Source: Datisca glomerata (taxonomy: Eukaryota > Streptophyta > Magnoliopsida > Cucurbitales > Datiscaceae). From it: 64,000 nucleotides of DNA. The notes beneath the pieces were generated by a model. It saw only the letters and a program-made list of their open reading frames with translations. It had not been told where the DNA came from and made no database searches. The position numbers and the translations under genes are program-made. Where the stretch lies: positions 372,001 through 436,000 of the forward strand of contig QANY01005826.1 in the NCBI GenBank assembly GCA_003255025.1, written 5' to 3'. Shown piece by piece: positions 12,185-24,062 of the stretch (positions are counted from its first letter, which is position 1; each line of letters opens with the position of its first letter).

Positions 12185-14101
12185 ATGTTCACTTTTATGG
12201 CTACCAGTTCACCACTAGGCTTCACAATCTTCTCATTGTTGCTTGTTCTTGTAGCCTTATGTTCATTTTTGCCGCACATTGTCATTGCTCAGAAACTATC
12301 AATTAGAGAAGCCACAGTAAACGATCTCCAACTTGCTTTCAAGGAGAATAGGCTGACTTCAAGGCAATTAGTTGAGTTCTACCTTAGCGAAATCCGCAAT
12401 CTGAACCCAGTCCTTAAAGGAGTCATAGAGATCAACCCCGATGCGCTCTACCAAGCTGATAAGGCTGACCAGGAGCGCAAGGCTAACCCACCTAGTTCAC
12501 TTTATGGGCTGCATGGAATTCCTGTTCTGCTTAAGGACAATATTGGAACCAAGGATAAGTTGAATACAACAGCTGGCTCGTTTGCACTGCTCGGCTCGGT
12601 CTTGCCTCGTGATGCAGGCGTGGTTACTAAATTAAGGAAAGCTGGAGCCATCATATTGGGTAAGGCCAGCTTGAGTGAGTGGGCTAATTTCAGGTCGCTT
12701 TATGCACCTAGTGGTTTGAGTGCTAGAGGTGGCCAAGGAAAGGTCTGTTACATAGCTTGTCGTTTTTAGAGTCTTTACTACCTAAACAAAAAAAACAATT
12801 CATCTTCTGTATTGATGTGCAGAATCCTTATGTTTTATCAGCAACTCCTTGTGGATCGAGTAGTGGACCGGCAATATCAGTAGCAGCGAATCTGGCAGCA
12901 GTGTCAGTAGGAACTGAGACTGACGGTTCTATCATTTGCCCTTCTAGTTTCAACTCCGTTGTTGGCATTAAACCAACTGTTGGTCTCACCAGTCGAGCAG
13001 GTGTCATTCCTGTCTCTCCTAGACAGGACACGATCGGGTTGAGATATTTTTGCATAAACTCATATAAATATTATTGGAGTATGCATGTTCTAATGAACTC
13101 CATGCATTGTAATTGGAACAGGCCTATCTGCAGGACTGTATCCGACGCTGTAACCGTTCTTGACACCATTGTTGGGTTAGACTATAATGATGCAGCAACC
13201 AGAGGAGCATCACAATATATTCCAAAAGGTGGCTATAAACAATTTCTCAATGCTAATGGACTCAAAGGGAAGAGAATAGGGATAGTAAGGAACCCCTTCT
13301 TTAATTCTGCAAATTCAGACGTGACGAATTCATTCACTTACCATTTCAATACTTTAAGGTAAGGAAAAGAAACAACAAAATAAAACTGTCCCAGCATTAG
13401 CTGACTCAGCTGTTGAGTTCTTAATATACTGTCTTTTTACTGCTTAATTGAAGGCAACAAGGTGCAATTTTGGTAGACCATCTGGAAATAGCCAATGTAG
13501 ATATAATCCTGAATGTAACTGCAAGTGGGGAAGCAGTAGCATTGCTGGCCGAGTTCAAACAGTCTTTAAATGCCTATCTAAGAGACCTTGTGGCTTCCCC
13601 AGTGCGAACCTTAGCAGAGGTGATAGATTTCAACAATAAAAACTCAGACTTGGTATGTAAATGAGACCAAGTTTGTATGTTTCCTTACATATATTCAAAA
13701 GTGATGAATACTGATGGCCATATTTTAACTGAATGGCTGTGTAGGAGCTCCTTAAAACATTTGGCCAAGAAATATTTCTGGCATCCCAAGCCACAAATGG
13801 GGTTGGCAATAATGAGAAAGCAGCATTGGCAAATTTAGCAAGACTGACGAGTGACGGATTCGTGAAGTTGATGACGGAGAACGAGTTAGACGCATTGGTG
13901 ACTCCTGGTGCTGATGTAGCGCCAGTCCTTGCAATTGGCGGGTTCCCGGGAATCAGTGTTCCGGGTGGATATGATAGCGAAGGAGTTCCATTTGGAGTTT
14001 GTTTCGGAGGACTAAAAGGTTGGGAGCCTAAGCTGATTGAGATAGCATATGGATTTGAGCAAGCTACTAAGACTAGAAAGCCTCCCTCCTTTGAACCTTG
14101 A
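12185..14101 (+). CDS. Amidase signature family protein, copy 2 (probable secreted amidase)
   Basis: Five exons: 12185-12742, 12823-13037, 13122-13358, 13454-13652, 13745-14101, giving 521 residues from the first ATG. An alternative ATG at 12197 gives 517. The second and fourth exons have exactly the lengths of those in copy 1 (215 and 199 bases) and the intron phases are identical, so the two are tandem duplicates. A strong signal peptide or membrane anchor spans residues 12-35, ending near VIAQ. The catalytic triad is Lys117 (VLLKDN), Ser198 (CGSSSGP) and Ser222 (ETDGSI). The Lys-Asp-Asn context is the usual one for the family, so this copy looks more canonical than copy 1. Its substrate cannot be told from sequence. 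The C-terminus is shorter than that of copy 1, ending KPPSFEP. Confidence 0.88.
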
Positions 14102-15341
14102 AGTTAAGAACCTGCAACACTTGCAGTAATCATAACATGAAAACATGTCTCAATTGTCAAGTTCAATTATATCTCATATCTATTTGAAGCAATTTTCTAT
14201 CAAAGATTCTAATACCATATAATCATATTGCCTATGGATTTCAGCATCTGTTGCTAGTGATGCTTGGCCCTTGTGTGTGAACAGATGGTAGTAGACAATA
14301 GACATTAACATTTTAAAACAAGTGATTAAATGCATTAATTGATTAATTAACCGGATAGAAAAGTGATCCTTTGATCACCCCTTCTTTCTTTGGTGCCAAC
14401 TTATCTGCCAAAGATAAGTCAGTTCAGAGCAACTTTTAAAGCCTAAGCTAGGCCAACCACACCAGCACTCAGTTATGTTGCCAGTTTGTCCACTCAATTA
14501 ATTTCTTCCTCTCCTAACATAATTGAGCAAATGAGCTAAAAGAACAAAAATAATTAGGTGATTTGGGCACCAGTATTCCGATGATTAAGGTTCTTGTGAT
14601 ACGTCATGATCTGTTAAGTTTATTCAACTTTATGATAGAAGATTAGTTAGCATTGATGCTTGAACCTCACATAGGAATTGTGAGTTTGAGTCAGATTTTC
14701 CCTAATACTCCTTATGAGTTGTAACTTTGACACAAAAAAACTTAGATATTTAACTTATTCATGATCAAAAAGTCTAGAAATAGCCCTAAAGGAAAACTCT
14801 GGTAAAGATTTGATTTTTCGGTCAATGTCAAAGGTTCAAATCCCACATTAATAATAAAAAAAAATGGTATATCTACGTCACAACATTTTTCATTTGATTA
14901 TCTCTTAGCTTCGACTCCCATACCAGCATGTTGATAGGTGGTCAAGTCCTACTCTACACATTTCTTGTATAAAAAAAGTCTAATAAAAAGGTTATTTCAA
15001 ATGAAGTATAAAGAGAGAGAAATTTGTCATTCCTAGAGAAATATTTGTCCCACCTTGACCCTATAGGCAAAACTAGCACAACATTGGGTTTGTGGAACTA
15101 GTCTGTCTAGAAGGCCAGGTGTTGAGGCAATCTAGACTAATGTACTCAAGAAACTTTACCCACACAACCACTATGGATCCCATCAAAAAGTCAAGAATGT
15201 CATTTTTTTTCCACTGAGTAGTTGAACAAAAAAAATGTACAATTCTAGCATTCCCTAATGGACTTTGGCACTTATTTCCCCTATAAAAAGCTTCCTTTCC
15301 CTTCTCTTCTTTGTCTCAATTTCTTCGGCTAAGTAAGAGAA
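14102..15341. other. Intergenic region upstream of dirigent gene 1
   Basis: No gene is visible. A word resembling a tRNA/SINE B box (GGTTCAAATCC) occurs near 14832, followed by an A-rich run, but I could not find a matching A box at the right distance. The last 60 bases before the dirigent ATG hold a good TATA box, TATAAAA at 15282-15288, so the proximal promoter lies here. Confidence 0.5.
15282..15288 (+). promoter_or_regulatory. TATA box of dirigent gene 1
   Basis: TATAAAA lies 54 bases before the start codon at 15342 and is followed by a CT-rich leader, as expected for a plant core promoter. Confidence 0.6.
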
Positions 15342-15899
15342 ATGGCAAAATTAATTGTTGCTCTAATGCTCATCTCTGTAATGGGAACCATCCCATGGAC
15401 TCAAAGCTTCAGAATGGACAATTGGGGCAAAAGATCACTAGACGCCCCAAAAGAGACAGTGACCAATCTCCAATTCTACTTCCATGACACACTCAGTGGG
15501 AAGAACCCGAGTGCTATGAGAGTTGCCGCGGCCACTGATACCAACAAATCTCCAACCCTTTTTGGTGCAGTGATGATGGCAGATGACCCATTAACTGAGA
15601 CACCTGATCCCAACTCAAAGCTATTGGGTCGGGCTCAAGGGCTATACGCGTCAGCTGGTCAGCAAGAGTTGGGTCTTTTAATGGCTATGAGCTTTGGATT
15701 TACAGATGGTATACATAGTGGTAGCTCTATCAGCATTCTTGGCCGGAATTCAGCCATGAATCCTGTCCGTGAGATGCCGATAGTAGGTGGTACCGGGCTG
15801 TTCCGGTTGGCTCGTGGGTATGCAATTGCTAAGACACATTGGTTTGATCCCCTTACTGGTGATGCCATTGTAGGATATAATGTAACGGTCATACATTAA
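15342..15899 (+). CDS. Dirigent protein 1 (secreted)
   Basis: A single-exon gene of 185 residues, the usual length for plant dirigent proteins. Residues 1-22 form a signal peptide. The mature part has the family blocks in order: LQFYFHDTLSGKNP, then FGAVMMADDPLTE, SKLLGRAQGLY, SISILGRN, REMPIVGGTGLFRLARGYA, and a C-terminal GDAIVGYNVTVIH. Dirigents are eight-stranded beta-barrel proteins of the apoplast that steer coupling of phenoxy radicals, as in lignan or lignin-related synthesis, or act as related cyclases. Which reaction this one serves cannot be read from sequence. Potential N-glycosylation sites are NKS and NVT. Its closest relative in the window is the gene at 34794, in the same orientation, now separated from it by a large transposon. 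Confidence 0.93.
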   Translation: MAKLIVALMLISVMGTIPWTQSFRMDNWGKRSLDAPKETVTNLQFYFHDTLSGKNPSAMRVAAATDTNKSPTLFGAVMMADDPLTETPDPNSKLLGRAQGLYASAGQQELGLLMAMSFGFTDGIHSGSSISILGRNSAMNPVREMPIVGGTGLFRLARGYAIAKTHWFDPLTGDAIVGYNVTVIH

Positions 15900-16588
15900 G
15901 GGTCTGTTTGTTTGCTCATTTATTTTATATTTTCCTTGCTAGCTTTTGAGTCATTTTCTCTTCCTCTTGTTGGAGTCATTCTGGTTTTAGATAATAACAA
16001 TTGGGTTAAATATAGTTGAACTCTGGTTTAGCTTTTGAGTACTGTTATGTTATCTAGTCTTAACTCTTACGTAATTAAAGTTTCACATAAATTAGATTAG
16101 TTAGACCTTCTAATTATTAGCTTGTAATCTTGAGCAATAGGTAACATGCCAAAATTTATAACGAGAGCTCTTAGGTGACCAAAACAACATTTAAAATTAA
16201 GTTATACACTTTTTTTCTGTTTTCAAACATTCGGACTAAATAAAATTCCTATAAAAATGAGAAAATATTTAGTGGAAAACTCAATAATTTTTCCATATCA
16301 TTTAATTTCACGTGTCTAACTTTTTCAAATTTCAAAAACTCATTTTTCTCTCTTGAATATATAAATAAAATATTATATTTTAAGATACAATAACAAATTA
16401 AAAGGCTTAGAGAGCGATACTCAAAACACAATACTTAAGAAATACTGAAAAAATTTCTAGCGAGGAACTGTCTTCAGCGAGTAGGTATAATGTTTAATCC
16501 AAGGCTCGGGGTTTTTGACAATCCCAGAACCCTACAGTTAGTAGTTGGATAGTTATGGGTTGTCTAATCAATAATCTAACTAATACAA
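15900..16588. other. 3' flank of dirigent gene 1
   Basis: This is AT-rich sequence between the dirigent stop codon and the left end of the copia complex. The last five bases, TACAA at 16584-16588, are the left half of the likely target-site duplication. No gene is visible. Confidence 0.5.
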
Positions 16589-18060
16589 TGTTAGAATTAT
16601 GTCCACAAAATATGGTATCATAACTATTTATGAGTAAACAACTATTTATGAGACATTTATGTATTATTGAAATTTATGAATAAATGAAAGTTTTTTTTAA
16701 TCAAAGTGTGTTTGTAATTTACTTCAGTCTTTTTACTATTATTAACGAACGAAGAGTAAAGACCGAACGATCTTCCAAAAAACTCTTCTGAAATAATTCA
16801 GAATGTTATTCACAGTCTTAGGATGAAGTGGACAATCGAATCCAATTATGACTATTAGGTTGAACCAAAGGGTGCCAGACTCGGGGCATGGGAGTGGAGA
16901 CTCTAACAGTTGACCTAGCCATGTTATGGAATATGTTAAATAGACCGGTAACCAATTAGTTTAGAGCAAAGTCGTTTAACCAACTCTAACTCTAATCGTT
17001 ACACCTTAAGGGTATTTTCATATTTACCTTCTGAGGTGAATATGGAACTTGACCTAGTTACTCACGATCTTTGATTCATCAAAGGAGTGAGTTAATATTG
17101 TTAGACAATACCGTGGATGTTGGAATCGTGATTAAACTATGTTAGAGTTGTGTGATTCACATATATGAAATTCGTGGCAAGTTTGCAAAAGCAACAATAT
17201 CACATTATGCTTTATTGATGGGTGTGTGAATAAATAAACCGGGCTCGGTACTCAATGAGATGAGTTATTAAATAAGACATGGTGAACTATATGAGACACT
17301 TCACAGTTATGTCTTTCTTATTCATAGTCAATAAAGGAGTTAAGAAAATAATAACTAGAGAGGTAAAACGGTAATTTTACATCTCACTCTTGTTACTGAT
17401 ATTCACGAAGGGTAATATCATAAAATATTTTGTGGACCGTGAAACATAAATATTTATTTGCACCAACAGAAAATGTAGCGCGCATGAATCAAGAGTTCAT
17501 TCGACATCAGATCTATATTGGAGTCGTACGATATCAAGATTAAATAAGTCAAGAATTTAGGGAGATAAATTAGCCGGGTATTTGAATTTCATAACTTTGT
17601 TCATCTGGGTATATTTAGTCTTTGAAGTAGCTCATAAGCACAGGAAGTTGGACCAAAAACGTATTTTGGACCAATGTACACTTCTCGAGCCCATATGAGA
17701 TGGGTACCATCACTATATTAGTGAAGATCAAAATTAATATTCAAATTAATTATTTTGTTATTTTCTAATTATTAGATAATTAATAAATAAAAAATTAATT
17801 AATTAATTGATCAGGATCAATTTAATTCATTAGTTTAGACAAATGAATTTAGACACAATTTTGGCTCTAGGGGAATAAGTGAAAATCACATATAAGTGTA
17901 TATGGAGAGGGGAATTTTTGGTTTTTAACATATAAGGGTATATGGTAAATTTTATAATTAATATATAAAGGATTATATTAGAATTGCATCTCTAACCTAA
18001 GCTAAGTGTGTTAATCAGAGCAGAAAAAGTTTCTTTCTCCCTCTCCCTAAGCTAAGCTAG
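16589..18060 (+). repeat. Copia-1 5' LTR, piece A (lacks its 3' end)
   Basis: This piece aligns with the first approximately 1450 bases of the 3' LTR at 30454, starting with the same TGTTAGAATTA and keeping landmarks such as CGGGGCATGGGAGTG and ACCTAGTTACTC. It stops around CTCTCCCTAAGCTAAGCTAG, where the LTR should continue into its last approximately 400 bases, and jumps to LTR piece B. The word CCTAAGCTAAG occurs at 17996-18006 and again at 18046-18056, beside the junction. Confidence 0.8.
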
Positions 18061-18993
18061 TTCAGAATGTTATTCGCAGTTAGGATCGACAGGATAATTG
18101 AATCAAATTATGACTGTTAGGTTGAACCAAAAGATCGGTCTCGGGGCATAGGAGTGGAGACTCTAACAATTGACCTAGACATGTTATGGAACATTTTGAA
18201 TAGACCAGTAACCAATTAGTTTAGAACCAAGCCGTTTATCTAACTCTAAATCTAATAGTTACACCATAAAAAGTATTTTCATAATTACCTTAATTCTGAG
18301 GTGAATACGGAACTTGACCTAGTTACTTGCGATCTTTGATTTGTCAAATGAGTGAGTTTGAATTGTCAGACAATACCTCGGCTGTCAGGACTGTGATTCA
18401 ACTTTGTTGGAGTTGCGTGATTCACACATATGGAATTCATGGCAATATTGTAAAAGTGATAATATCACCTTATACTTTATTGATCGGTGTGCGAATAAAT
18501 AAGTCGGGTCCGGTAATCGATGACATGAGTCATTGAATAAGATATGGTGAACCGTAAGAGACATTTCACGGATATATTTTTCTTATTCACGGTCAATAAA
18601 AGAGTTAAGAAAATAATAATTAGAGGGGTAAAACGATATTTTTACATCACACTCTTGTTATTGATATTCAAGAAGGGTAATATCATAAATTATTCAGCAT
18701 CAGAACTATAATAGAGTCATACGATGTCAGGATTAAATAAGTAAGGAATTTATGAAGATAAATTAGTCGGGTATTTAAATCTCATAGATTTATTCATGTG
18801 TGTTCATTCGGTCTCATAAGGACATGAATGAGAAGCAATATCAGCTAGACCAAAAACATGTTTTGGACCGAGACACACTTTCTAAGCCCATATGTGATGG
18901 GTGTCATCACTATTTTAGTAAAGACTAAAATTAATGTTCAAATTAATTATTTTATTATTTTCTAATGATTAGATAATTAGTAAATAAAAGAAA

Positions 18994-19195
18994 GGGTAAA
19001 TTACCTTTTTAGTCCATTATCTTTCTAAAATGTACCAAAATAGTCCATTAACTTTTAAAATGACTGCATTCATCCATTAACTTTCAAATTTTGTCCAATT
19101 TAGTCCTTCCGTTAACTCCGTCAAATTTTTCATCCATTTTGCTGACGTGGATGCCATGTGGATACAACATGGATGCCACGTGGATACCACGTGGA
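18994..19195 (+). repeat. MULE-1 left terminal inverted repeat
   Basis: About 200 bases whose reverse complement resembles 23890-24062. It contains the repeated word TCCATTAACTTT and the ACGTGGAT.CCA words close to its inner boundary. The left repeat has about 28 bases (around 19025-19052) that are absent from the outer right repeat but present in the inner right segment at 23715-23835. Confidence 0.8.
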
Positions 19196-19491
19196 GTTTA
19201 AAAAAATAACATAACAACCCATCATTTCCCCATGCCTGATCCCCTCAATTTGGAAAATGGAACCCTAGTTACGCCTGCATTCGCCTCGCCCGTTGCTGCG
19301 CCTCCATCGCCTCACTCGTCACTATGCCTCCATCGACCAATGTACGTCATCTTCATCTTTGCTTCGTCTTCGTCTTTGCTTTGTCTCTTGCTGCGCGTTC
19401 ATGTATTTTCATGGATTCCTTGTTGCTGCGCCTCCATGTGGTGTCTGTTCTTTTTACTTTGTTATCTTTACTATGTTCTTTGCTATTCGAG

Positions 19492-20448
19492 ATTTGAATC
19501 AGGCAGAGAAGCATTAGAGAACTACTCTTGAGTAGGTGATGCAGGGTGAAAGGTGTTGAGAGAAGAAGAATAGTCTGGTGTTGGGATGAGACCTCTACCA
19601 CTGAATGAACCTCTTCCTCTACCATTAAAACCATTTGCTGAATTAAAACCTCTTACACAATCAGCGTTCCTAGCTCTCTGAAAAATTGGATTAGAGCCTC
19701 TTTCGAAAGTTAGATTGAGCAACAAACATAGCCATTGGTTAAACGGAAGGGTCCGAGTGTTTGTGCTGGCTTTCTAAAGATTTGTCTTCTGATTTCAACA
19801 ATACATGTAATTCCTCTAGAGATAGGTCTAGTACGAGTTCCTATAGAAGTCTTTAGGGCATCATAGTCAATTGGAAGTCCATTTATGGTGTAAATCATTA
19901 AGTCCTCATCATCAATCAAAATAGAACTTGTTGTCAATTTATCTTTTATTTCCTTTATACGTTGAACATAAGAATAAATTGATTCATTTGCTTTCTTAGT
20001 TAAAGATTGTAAATCTGACTTTAAATCCAATACATTGGTTCTAGACAAAGAAGAAAATCTCCTTTCAATAGACTTTAAATCCAATACATTCATCTTCCTC
20101 TTACACATGATGTTAGTTATGGGAATGCAAGAATTATAACCTGTAGGAGTGTCAAATGCAGGCAATAATCTCAGAAGCTAGACCCTCTACTAAGTTAAGC
20201 AACTGATTGTCATAGGAACTAATGTGAATATTAAAGAGATTCGTTATTACCTTGGGGGAACCATATATGCATAATATTCCTAGTTTAGCTATTAATTGGC
20301 CATATTTAGGGCTGTCGAGCAGTGTAGGCTTTGTGTGTTCAGTCACAAGCACTCAAGTATATAAGACTTTGTGTGTTCAGTCACAAGCACTCAAGTATAT
20401 CCCAAGTAAATACAGAATTCAAGTCTTTACATTCATATAATTCCTTTT
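19492..20448 (-). pseudogene. Copia gag fragment captured inside MULE-1
   Basis: On the minus strand, an open frame at 20165-19710 contains LDLKSDLQSLTKKANESIYS, YVQRIKEIKDKL and IYTINGLPIDYDAL, which are typical of the copia gag (UBN2/retrotran_gag) domain. It continues, after a frame change, into an RG-rich tail (NGRGRGSFSGRG near 19620) as in gag C-termini. There is no zinc knuckle, protease or polymerase and no LTR pair. The insert lies between two copies of an approximately 90-bp MULE leader sequence (19401-19491 and 20449-20538). A 37-bp tandem duplication (20329-20365 and 20366-20400) sits at its gag-5' side. Confidence 0.75.
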
Positions 20449-20619
20449 ATGTATTTTCATGGATTCCTTGTTGTTGCGCCTCCATGTGTGTCTGTTCTTT
20501 TTACTTTGTTATCTTGACTATGTTCTTTGCTATTCGAGTTTTCAGTTTCCAGTTTCTAATTATTTAATTTTTTAGTTTCTAATTATTTCAGTTTCTCTGT
20601 TCATGAATGTAATGCAGGT

Positions 20620-23158
20620 ATGAGTGAATTTTCAATTACATTTCACCATGGTGGAAAGCTCATATACCAGCCACAGGTAAGATATTTAGGGGGTATTGTA
20701 AGTATATATCCTAATGTTGATGCTGATAGGATTTCACAACCTGAAATTAATTGCATGCTAGAAGAGTTAGGAGTGACTGGGGTGAATCAATTATATTCTT
20801 TGAAAGATGAACATATGTTACATAATGATCAAGATGTCTTAGATATGGTAACAAATATACCATCTGACCGAGTAATACACATTTATGTAGAACATAATGA
20901 ATTTGAAACTATACATGGTCAGAATGGAGAAGATAATGATGTATGTGAAGGAGAAAACGCAGAAAGTAGTTACAACTCATTGGAGGATAGCGACTTTGAT
21001 ATAAATGACGAAGAATGGGTTCTAGGAGATGATTTCCATTTTGATAGGAATAAGCATGGTGAGAGTAAATTGTCTATTACTAATGTTGAAAATGAGGGTG
21101 AGGATAAAGATGAGGTGGAATCTACATACGCTTCATCAGATGAGTTAAACTCACCTACAAACTCAGATGAGGAGGTTGATGATTACCCGATGTTTAGACC
21201 TGAGACAGACATGGACAATGTGAGGTTTAAAATTGGGATGGTGTTTTCTAACGCAAAGGCACTTAAAGATGCAATTCGAGAATATGAAATTCAAGGTGGT
21301 TTTAGTATAAAACTTGATAAAAACAATAAGACGAGAGTGACAACTGTATGTAAGAAAGAATGTGAATGGACATTGCGTGCCTACACAGTGCAACAAGAAA
21401 GTACCATGCAGATTAGAACTTACATTGAGCAACACACATGTAGTAGGGAGTTTCATAATCGAAATATGAACTCAACATGGTTGTCTAGGAAATATCTAAG
21501 CAAGTTCAAAACTCATCCCGATTGGAAGCTAGAAGGAATAGTTGATGCTGTAAGGCAAGACTTTAATGTGCATATCTCCATAATCCAAGCACTTAAGGCT
21601 AGAAGTAAGGCAATGAAAGTAATACATGGATTAGCCATGGAGCAGTATGATAGAGTTCATGACTATTGTGGAGAGATTTTGAGGACAAATGTGGGAAGTT
21701 CTGTAAGAATTAGTGTTCATAGGCCTGACCCAAATATGCAACCTATATTCAAGAGATTGTATGTTTGTTTATCAAGTTGTAAGCAATGGTTTTTAGCAGG
21801 TTGTAGACCAGTTATAGCCCTTGATGCATGCCATTTAAATGGATCGTGCCAAGGTCACTTAATGGCTACAACTGGAGTAGATGGTAATGATTGTACTTAC
21901 CCTATTGCATGGGCGATTGTAGAGGCTGAAACAAAGGACAGTTGGACATGATTTCTTGAAGTCCTACAATTAGATTTAGGTTCCTACAGGGAAAAAGGAT
22001 GGACTTCCATCTCAGACCAGTAGAATGGTTTGGAGGTCACGTTTGACAATGTGCTACCTGGGGCTGATCATAGGTTTTGTGTCCGCCATTTATATGGAAA
22101 TTCCAAAAAGTAATTTAAAGGAGTAGCCCTAAAGGATTGTTTGTGGAATGCAACTAGAGCAAGTACATCATCTGAATTTAAGTTTCATATGATAAAATTA
22201 CAATAGCTTAATGAAGCAGCATATAATTGGTTGAACGAATATGACCCAAAGTTCTGGTCCAAGCATGCATTTAGAACATGGCCCAAGTGTGACATGTTGT
22301 TGAATAACATTTCAGAATCATTCAATGCTTTCATATTGTATTCAATGGATAAGCCTATACTCACAATGCTTGAAATGATCAGAAAATTAATGCTGAAAAG
22401 AATCACAAAGAAGCGTGAGCAAATGTTAAACCACATTGGGTTACTTGCACCAAAGATCCAAAAAAGACTGGATAAGGCAAAAGAGCTTTCGAGAATTTGT
22501 CTACCTATATGGCCAGGTGACATGATGTTTAAAGTAGAATGTGGAAGTGCGCAGTTTGTTGTTGATCTGGAAAAATATACATGCAGTTGTTTCATGTGGG
22601 ATCTCAGTGGCATTTCTTGTATTCATGCGATCCAGAGCATCTATTTTTTAAAGTGGAAGTCCGAAGAGTATGTGGACAAATACTATCACAAAGAGACTTT
22701 GTTGATGACATTTAGCCATTTTATTAGGCCACTCAATGGGCCTGATTTATGGTAAATGAGTAACTTTGAAGCTCCATTGCCTCCCATCATAAGACGACCT
22801 CCTAGAAGACTCAAAAAACAAAGAAGAAGAGATCCCGAAGAATCAAGTAACTCTCAAAGAATGAGCAGAACACAAAAGTCTATTAAATGTGGCAAATGCC
22901 ATGTATGGGGTCATAATTTTAGGACATGTAAGGGAGCCATTGAAGACAACAACAAATCAAAGTTACCATTGAGGAGAAATTCTAAGTCACAGGAGCAAAG
23001 ATTTATGGGCGTTCCAACTGCATTTGAAAATACCCAGGTATTTCTTGCCATCCAAATTTCTTTTTGTACTTATTTTACTTTTTCATTGCATCTGATCCAT
23101 ATAACTCTCACAGGAATCATCAGTTGAAGGCAACAACACACAAGCAAAGGTGATGTAA
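20620..23158 (+). pseudogene. MULE-1 MURA-type transposase, broken by in-frame stops
   Basis: The frame starts at ATG 20620, just after a likely leader intron ending TGCAG. It has an N-terminal PB1-like region, an acidic linker (residues 95-180), the MuDR DNA-binding region (VCKKECEWTLRAYT near residue 245), the DDE transposase core (GCRPVIALDACHLNG, then ATTGVDGNDCTYPIAWAIVE), a SWIM zinc finger (CSCFMWDLSGISCIHA), and a CCHC knuckle (CGKCHVWGHNFRTC). In the same frame there are stops at 21949, 22021, 22111, 22204 and 22753. A final intron (23038-23113) with clean GT-AG sites keeps frame to a TAA at 23158. The protein would be about 820 residues if unbroken. The lack of frameshifts means decay has been by point mutation. 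Confidence 0.88.
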
Positions 23159-23889
23159 CCGTTTATAAGGCCAAGAACATCTGGAGGTAATACCTCTGGA
23201 TGTGATACAATTCGTTTTAATTTCAACCTAGGATTTAAATAGGAGAAAATAGAAGAAAATACAATTTACTCTAAAATAGAAGAAAATGAGTATTAATGAT
23301 ATTTCCATTCTATCATCTTCTCTTGCAGGGAGGCTGAGAGAATGATAAGTTGCTGAAGAGGTTTAACCAAATATTTTTTTATCTCAGATCAAGTTTGGCT
23401 TTATGCTTGAAATGTTTGTAATTTGAGTTTTTTTTTTGTGGAATGACAGAAGGATGCAAGAAATGAGAGATGGATGTTAAATTGACAATTACTTAGGGGC
23501 GATGTAGGCATATAGCCTGTGAAATATTTCTAATAGTTCTCTTTATGTTCAATTCTCATTTCTTCTTTTAGTTTCATTTAACAGTGGGTAGTATGGCCTG
23601 CTTCGGATGTACATGATCTTGGTACGTACTGCATGTGAATTGTAATGTATTTATGATCTAAACTCTTGATGAGTTCAAATAAATAGATTGATTTGTATAA
23701 AAATAATTATAAGTAGGCATGAAAAATTTGACGGAGTTTAATATAAGAACTAAAATGATAAGTTAATGGATAAATGTGGTCATACTAAAAACTAATGGAC
23801 CAATTTGGTATATTCACGGAAAGTTCAAAGGTAAAAAAAATTAAAAAGTAAAAAATATTAATTTTAAAAAGTGTAATAATTAAAATTTT

Positions 23890-24062
23890 ATACAAAATCC
23901 ATGTGGCATCCATGTTGTATCCACGTGGCATCCACGATAGCAAAATGGATGGAAAATTTGACGGAGTTAACGGAAGGATTGAGTTGGATAAAATTTGAAA
24001 GTTAATGGATGAATACAATCATTTTAAAAGTTAATGATAATGGACTAAAAAGGTAATTTATC
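23890..24062 (-). repeat. MULE-1 right terminal inverted repeat
   Basis: Outer right repeat, inverse of 18994-19195, ending GGTAATTTATC. Just inside it, 23715-23835 carries a second, more divergent copy of the same terminal sequence in the same orientation (AGTTAATGGATAAATGTGGTC and CCAATTTGGTATATTC), so the right end is doubled. Confidence 0.7.

Larger units (their letters stand above)
18994..24062 (+). mobile_element. MULE-1: Mutator-like element nested in the copia LTR
   Basis: The terminal inverted repeats begin GGGTAAATTACCTTTTTAG at 18994 and, on the other strand, GATAAATTACCTTTTTTAG at 24062. They stay related for roughly 200 bases inward (words such as GTTAACTCCGTCAAATTTT and GATGCCACGTGGATACAAC on the outer side of both ends). 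The element carries a MURA-type transposase remnant (20620-23158) and a captured copia gag piece (about 19492-20448). No 9-base target duplication is visible: compared with LTR piece A, about 38 bases of target AT sequence are missing at the insertion site. A second degenerate terminal-repeat segment lies just inside the right end at 23715-23835. Confidence 0.85.

Noticed and set aside
14800..14880. Possible tRNA-derived SINE, because of a B-box-like GGTTCAAATCC and a following A-run
   Set aside because: No A box at the expected distance, no second copy and no target duplication seen.
19232..19531. 99-codon frame near the left end of MULE-1
   Set aside because: Lies in non-coding MULE leader, overlaps the duplicated 90-bp segment and has no motif.
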